From Eonycteris spelaea (lineage: Eukaryota > Chordata > Mammalia > Chiroptera > Pteropodidae): a DNA stretch of 64,000 bases. The notes beneath the pieces were generated by a model that saw nothing but the letters and a program-made list of their open reading frames with translations, had not been told where the DNA came from and did no database searches. Each line of letters opens with the position of its first letter. Within the stretch, counting starts at the first letter, position 1. The stretch spans positions 16,329,001 through 16,393,000 of the forward strand of contig PUFA01000007.1 of the NCBI GenBank assembly GCA_003508835.1, in the 5' to 3' direction. Below are positions 61,170-64,000 of the stretch, in pieces. A program made the position numbers and the translations under genes.

Positions 61170-61340
61170 GAGAATAATATAATATTAGAAAGTGACATCC
61201 CGAAGGTGAATGCCTCACCCCCATCTCCAGCCTGGGGACCCCACCCCATAGCGTCCATCCCGCAGGCCCCTGGCACATCCAGCACCTGGTGGGCTCATCC
61301 AGGAGAGCAGTCACCAATTCCAGGAGACAACATAAGGAAT
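61170..61340. other. GC-rich patch of unknown origin
   Basis: Positions 61196-61335 are much richer in G+C than the surroundings and hold several CpGs and CCCC/GGGG runs. The patch lies directly 3' of the tRNA/5S SINE and 5' of an L2-like piece and the DRAM2 retrocopy. I recognise no repeat family. The minus strand has open frames of 66 and 79 codons across it with no recognisable protein. Confidence 0.5.
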
Positions 61341-61489
61341 TCATCTTGTTACCAGTGCCTTTTAAATATTTGTGAAATTTAAAAATTGTAGCTGCAATAC
61401 TGATTCATAGATCTTCAAAGAAAACAGAGAAGATAGGATTTACAAAAGGTGAAGGTTTGGGCAAATTTGAATACTGATACTTTGTGAAC

Positions 61490-61575
61490 TCTAAAACAGG
61501 AGCTGGAAATTTAGTGGTGAACAAAACAGTCGAGTCCTGCTCTCACAGAGTTTAAAGTTTAGTGAGGAAGAAAAA
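61490..61575 (-). repeat. L2 fragment
   Basis: The string 'agtggtgaacaaaacagtcg' with 'agtcctgctctcacagagtt' and 'taaagtttagtgagga' is antisense L2. The DRAM2 retrocopy starts just after it. Confidence 0.7.
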
Positions 61576-61590
61576 AATGAGCAAGTAGCA

Positions 61591-62631
61591 AAGACTTGCT
61601 TGGGATGTGGTGGTTTCATCAGCAAGGCTCAGTTTCCTTTCTTCAGACCGTTTTCAGACAATCCTTCCATAACTCTCAACCATGTTAACTCTGCTTTGAT
61701 TTATGTCAGTGACAGTGGTACAGTAGCTCCAGAAAAATATTTGTTTGGGGCAATATCAAATTGTGCCGCAGTTTTATGCGTTGCTACCATTTATGTTTGT
61801 TGTAATCAGGTTCAAGTTCTGAATCTTAAAGGGAGTTGTATCATCAGACTAAACAAGGTCAGCTTTGTACTTGGACTGCTGAGTCATTCAGGACTTTCTA
61901 TGGTGGCAAACTTGCAGAAAATAACCTTTTTTTATTGTACATGTGTGTGGAGCTATGCTCACCTTTGGTATGGGCTCGTTATACGTGTTCATTCAGACCA
62001 CCCTTTCCTATCAAATGCAGCCTCAGATTCATTGCAAACGAGTCTTTTGGACCAGACTGCCGGTGGTTATCTGGTGTAGAGTAGTGCGTTCAGCATGCTG
62101 GCTTGCTCATCGCTTTTACACAGTGGCAGTTTTGGCACAGACGTAGTACACAAACTCCTCTGGAATCCCGAGGACAAAGGTTATGTGTTTCACATGATCA
62201 TGATTATAGCAGAATGGCCTATGTTATTTTCTTTCTTTTTTTTTTTTTTCCTGACTTGTAGTCATGATTTTCAGAAACTAACGTTATGGCGGGATTCAGT
62301 TTACATGGATTAACCCTCCATGATGCTGCTCTTTACAATGAATAAATATGACTACTTTCCAGAGATTTATGATGAAAGGATAAAGTATTTCTGTGATGAT
62401 TATGATTCTCAAGGATTGAAAGGTATTTATAAAAGTTATTTGTTCCGCTCTGAAATTTTCAACCAATTAATCAAGGCTGACAGTGACATTGATAGATAGG
62501 GATCATCGAGACATGAATTAGGCCATTTGGTAAGTTATTTTAAAGGACATCTTCAAGAGGACTATGTAAAAACATTGATCCCTATCTTTTTTTTATACCA
62601 GAAAATAAAACCAAAGAACTGCAATAAAAAG
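61591..62631 (+). pseudogene. DRAM2P: DRAM2 processed pseudogene (retrocopy)
   Basis: This is an intronless, broken copy of DRAM2, whose parent encodes a six-span lysosomal membrane protein that modulates autophagy. A start-like ATG at 61605 opens with MWWF. About 15-20 codons of the first membrane segment are then missing and the frame changes. Further DRAM2-like stretches follow in order: VSDSGTVAPEK, ATIYV, IIRLNKVSFVLGLLS, then after a frameshift [14 protein letters not shown] and SYQMQPQIH, then after another [19 protein letters not shown] and DFQKLTL. A last shift is needed for [14 protein letters not shown], ending at TAA 62343-62345, and the parental C-terminus is lost. DRAM2-like 3' UTR continues to AATAAA at 62604 and 62623 and a short A-rich tail. 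The 8-mer AAGTAGCA at 61583-61590 and 62632-62639 may be the target-site duplication. Parent identity is recognised from memory of the protein. No product is expected. Confidence 0.93.
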
Positions 62632-62639
62632 AAGTAGCA

Positions 62640-63190
62640 TCCCAGCAAAGATGATTGAGCTAAGAAGAGTACAATACAGAGACTTGACCAAACAAATGAG
62701 TAAGTCATTCTTTGTCATCACTTTAAAGATTTACACCAATTATAAATATTCAATGTATTCATTTATTGATGTTTAATTCATTTATATCATATTTAAGGTA
62801 ATCAATAGTCATTGTATATGGTTTTTGAGAGTATGCATCAATCAATTTGGTTATTTGTTTGGTTATATTTGTATGTATGTCTTCGTAAGTCTCATGTTAC
62901 AGAACACCTCCACATAGCATTACAGATAGATAAGCATATCTAAGTGCAAAAAGAATACTATAGTCAGAATATCTAAGTGCAAAAACATTATAGTCAGAAT
63001 TCTGAAGACAGATGAACAAAATGAAGATAAAATATGTTTTTAAAAACTCTTCTTGTCTTTTTATCTGTATCTCCCACATAATATATGGTTTGATTTTAAC
63101 ATAGCTTGAGACGTTGTCTGCCAACACTATATATTATGCCCACATGTAGTATATGACTTGAAAGACCTTTTGTATTAAGGGAGGATACAA
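62640..63190. other. No gene seen; two-copy tandem duplication
   Basis: Holds an imperfect two-copy tandem repeat: 62936-62968 and 62969-62998 share 'atatctaagtgcaaaaa' and 'tatagtcaga'. The minus frame 62897-63127 crosses it and is unrecognised. Confidence 0.6.
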
Positions 63191-63191
63191 T

Positions 63192-63378
63192 ACAGGGATT
63201 AGTAAAATATGGTCAATTTTTCTTTGTAAAGAAAGTTTGATTAGAAGACAGTTACACCATTATTTCACATATTATCTATGGCTACTTTCAAACTACAACA
63301 AAGCTGAGTAGTGGCAACAGAGCCATTTAACTTGCAAAGGCTAAATTGTTACTGATACTTTGCAGAACAAGCCGCTAA
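63192..63378 (+). mobile_element. Ancient hAT-type MITE
   Basis: The order 'cagggattagtaaaatatgg', 'cacatattatctatggctac', 'tttcaaactacaacaaagct', 'gagtagtggcaacagagcca' and 'tgttactgatactttgcaga' is collinear with the family whose consensus runs from 'caggggttggcaaactacgg' to 'atttactatctggccctttacag'. Confidence 0.75.
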
Positions 63379-63379
63379 T

Positions 63380-64000
63380 AGCTAAGCACCAAGAAAAAGG
63401 CCTTTGGGTCAGACTCAGGAGGAGTGTTCCCCATTAACCTTTAATTTTTGTGTTGTTATATGATTCCCAACGTATTTTCCATGTTAAGCAAACTAACTTT
63501 CTCTTATAGTAAGGTACTCTGATTTTCCCACTAATCAGGACCTTATTTCAGTGCCGAACAATCCCAAATTCTTTAATTAGGCCACCCCTGGTATTTGTGA
63601 GGTCAAGGCAACAAGCTATATGGGGCTCATATATGATATATTTTAAAGTTATAAATGAACAACAAAGAAATCATTAAGGGAAGTATGTTTCATCCTCTTA
63701 TTTTGATAAGAATACCTTCACAATGAACCAGAAAGCCAAGCTTAAACTTCGAATATTCAAACTTTGAAAAGTTTTTATACCCAAACATGGCAGTAAGAAG
63801 GAAGTACATTTTCAGCCTTCATCCTGCAACTCCCCTACACCTTTTTCTTCTTTCCATTACTTCCTGTTCTGTGACAAGACTGCATCATGTGGACATCACC
63901 ATACTCATGCCCAAATTTAGTCCACACCTCCTCGCAAAGTCTCCTTTTGGCCACCCTTCCCAAGGGCCTGGGGCTACATATGTATCAATGACACAGTGAG
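63380..64000. other. No gene seen
   Basis: Unassigned sequence. The plus frame 63787-63999 has no recognised domain. Confidence 0.4.

Noticed and set aside
61600..62313. Intact membrane-protein gene from overlapping frames of 159, 82, 67 and 72 codons
   Set aside because: The frames are pieces of one DRAM2 retrocopy separated by frameshifts and a deletion.
1..64000. CRISPR arrays, operons, prokaryotic promoters or phage modules
   Set aside because: Nothing in the sequence is prokaryotic. There are no regularly spaced repeats or dense coding, and the repeat content is mammalian.

Overview
This 64 kb window looks like AT-rich, gene-poor nuclear DNA from a placental mammal, most probably an Old World fruit bat (Pteropodidae). 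The mammalian call rests on many decayed interspersed repeats: L1, L2, MIR, MaLR/ERVL LTRs and hAT-Charlie elements. The fruit-bat call rests on one element at 60955-61160. It is a tRNA-Val(TAC)-derived unit joined to a 5S rRNA-derived unit with an A-rich tail, the architecture described for the megabat hybrid SINE MEG-TR. All L1 copies I can see are old and broken, which agrees with the reported loss of L1 activity in megabats, but one window cannot prove it.

Layout. 1-13 kb: an L1 fragment, an LTR (4669-5199), small hAT and L2 pieces, a CA microsatellite and an LTR at about 11 kb. 13-16.4 kb: antisense L1 pieces with MIR/L2 between them. 16.4-21.7 kb: little that I recognise. 21.7-23.9 kb: a sense L1 ORF2 remnant followed by an antisense MLT1 LTR. 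24-30 kb: hAT, antisense L1, MLT1 LTR and MIR. 30.5-35.3 kb: antisense L1 remnants, one running from 3' UTR to 5' end with large internal losses, interrupted by microsatellites. 36-47.3 kb: L2 pieces, a MER1-like hAT element, two further LTRs, MER5A, and an unexplained pair of inverted roughly 155-bp segments. 47-60 kb: mostly unique-looking DNA with microsatellites, one hairpin, a probable LTR and an L1 tail. 60.9-64 kb: the tRNA/5S SINE, a DRAM2 processed pseudogene and a hAT fragment.

Genes. I see no intact protein-coding gene. Open frames are all under about 160 codons, and most fall in repeats or simple sequence. The only gene-derived sequence I can name is the DRAM2 retrocopy at 61591-62631, which carries frameshifts and a deletion and keeps its 3' UTR and polyadenylation signals. 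Exons of a large gene with long introns could hide here, but nothing I could read by eye supports one. Repeat names come from memory of family consensus sequences, not from a search, and edges are approximate.
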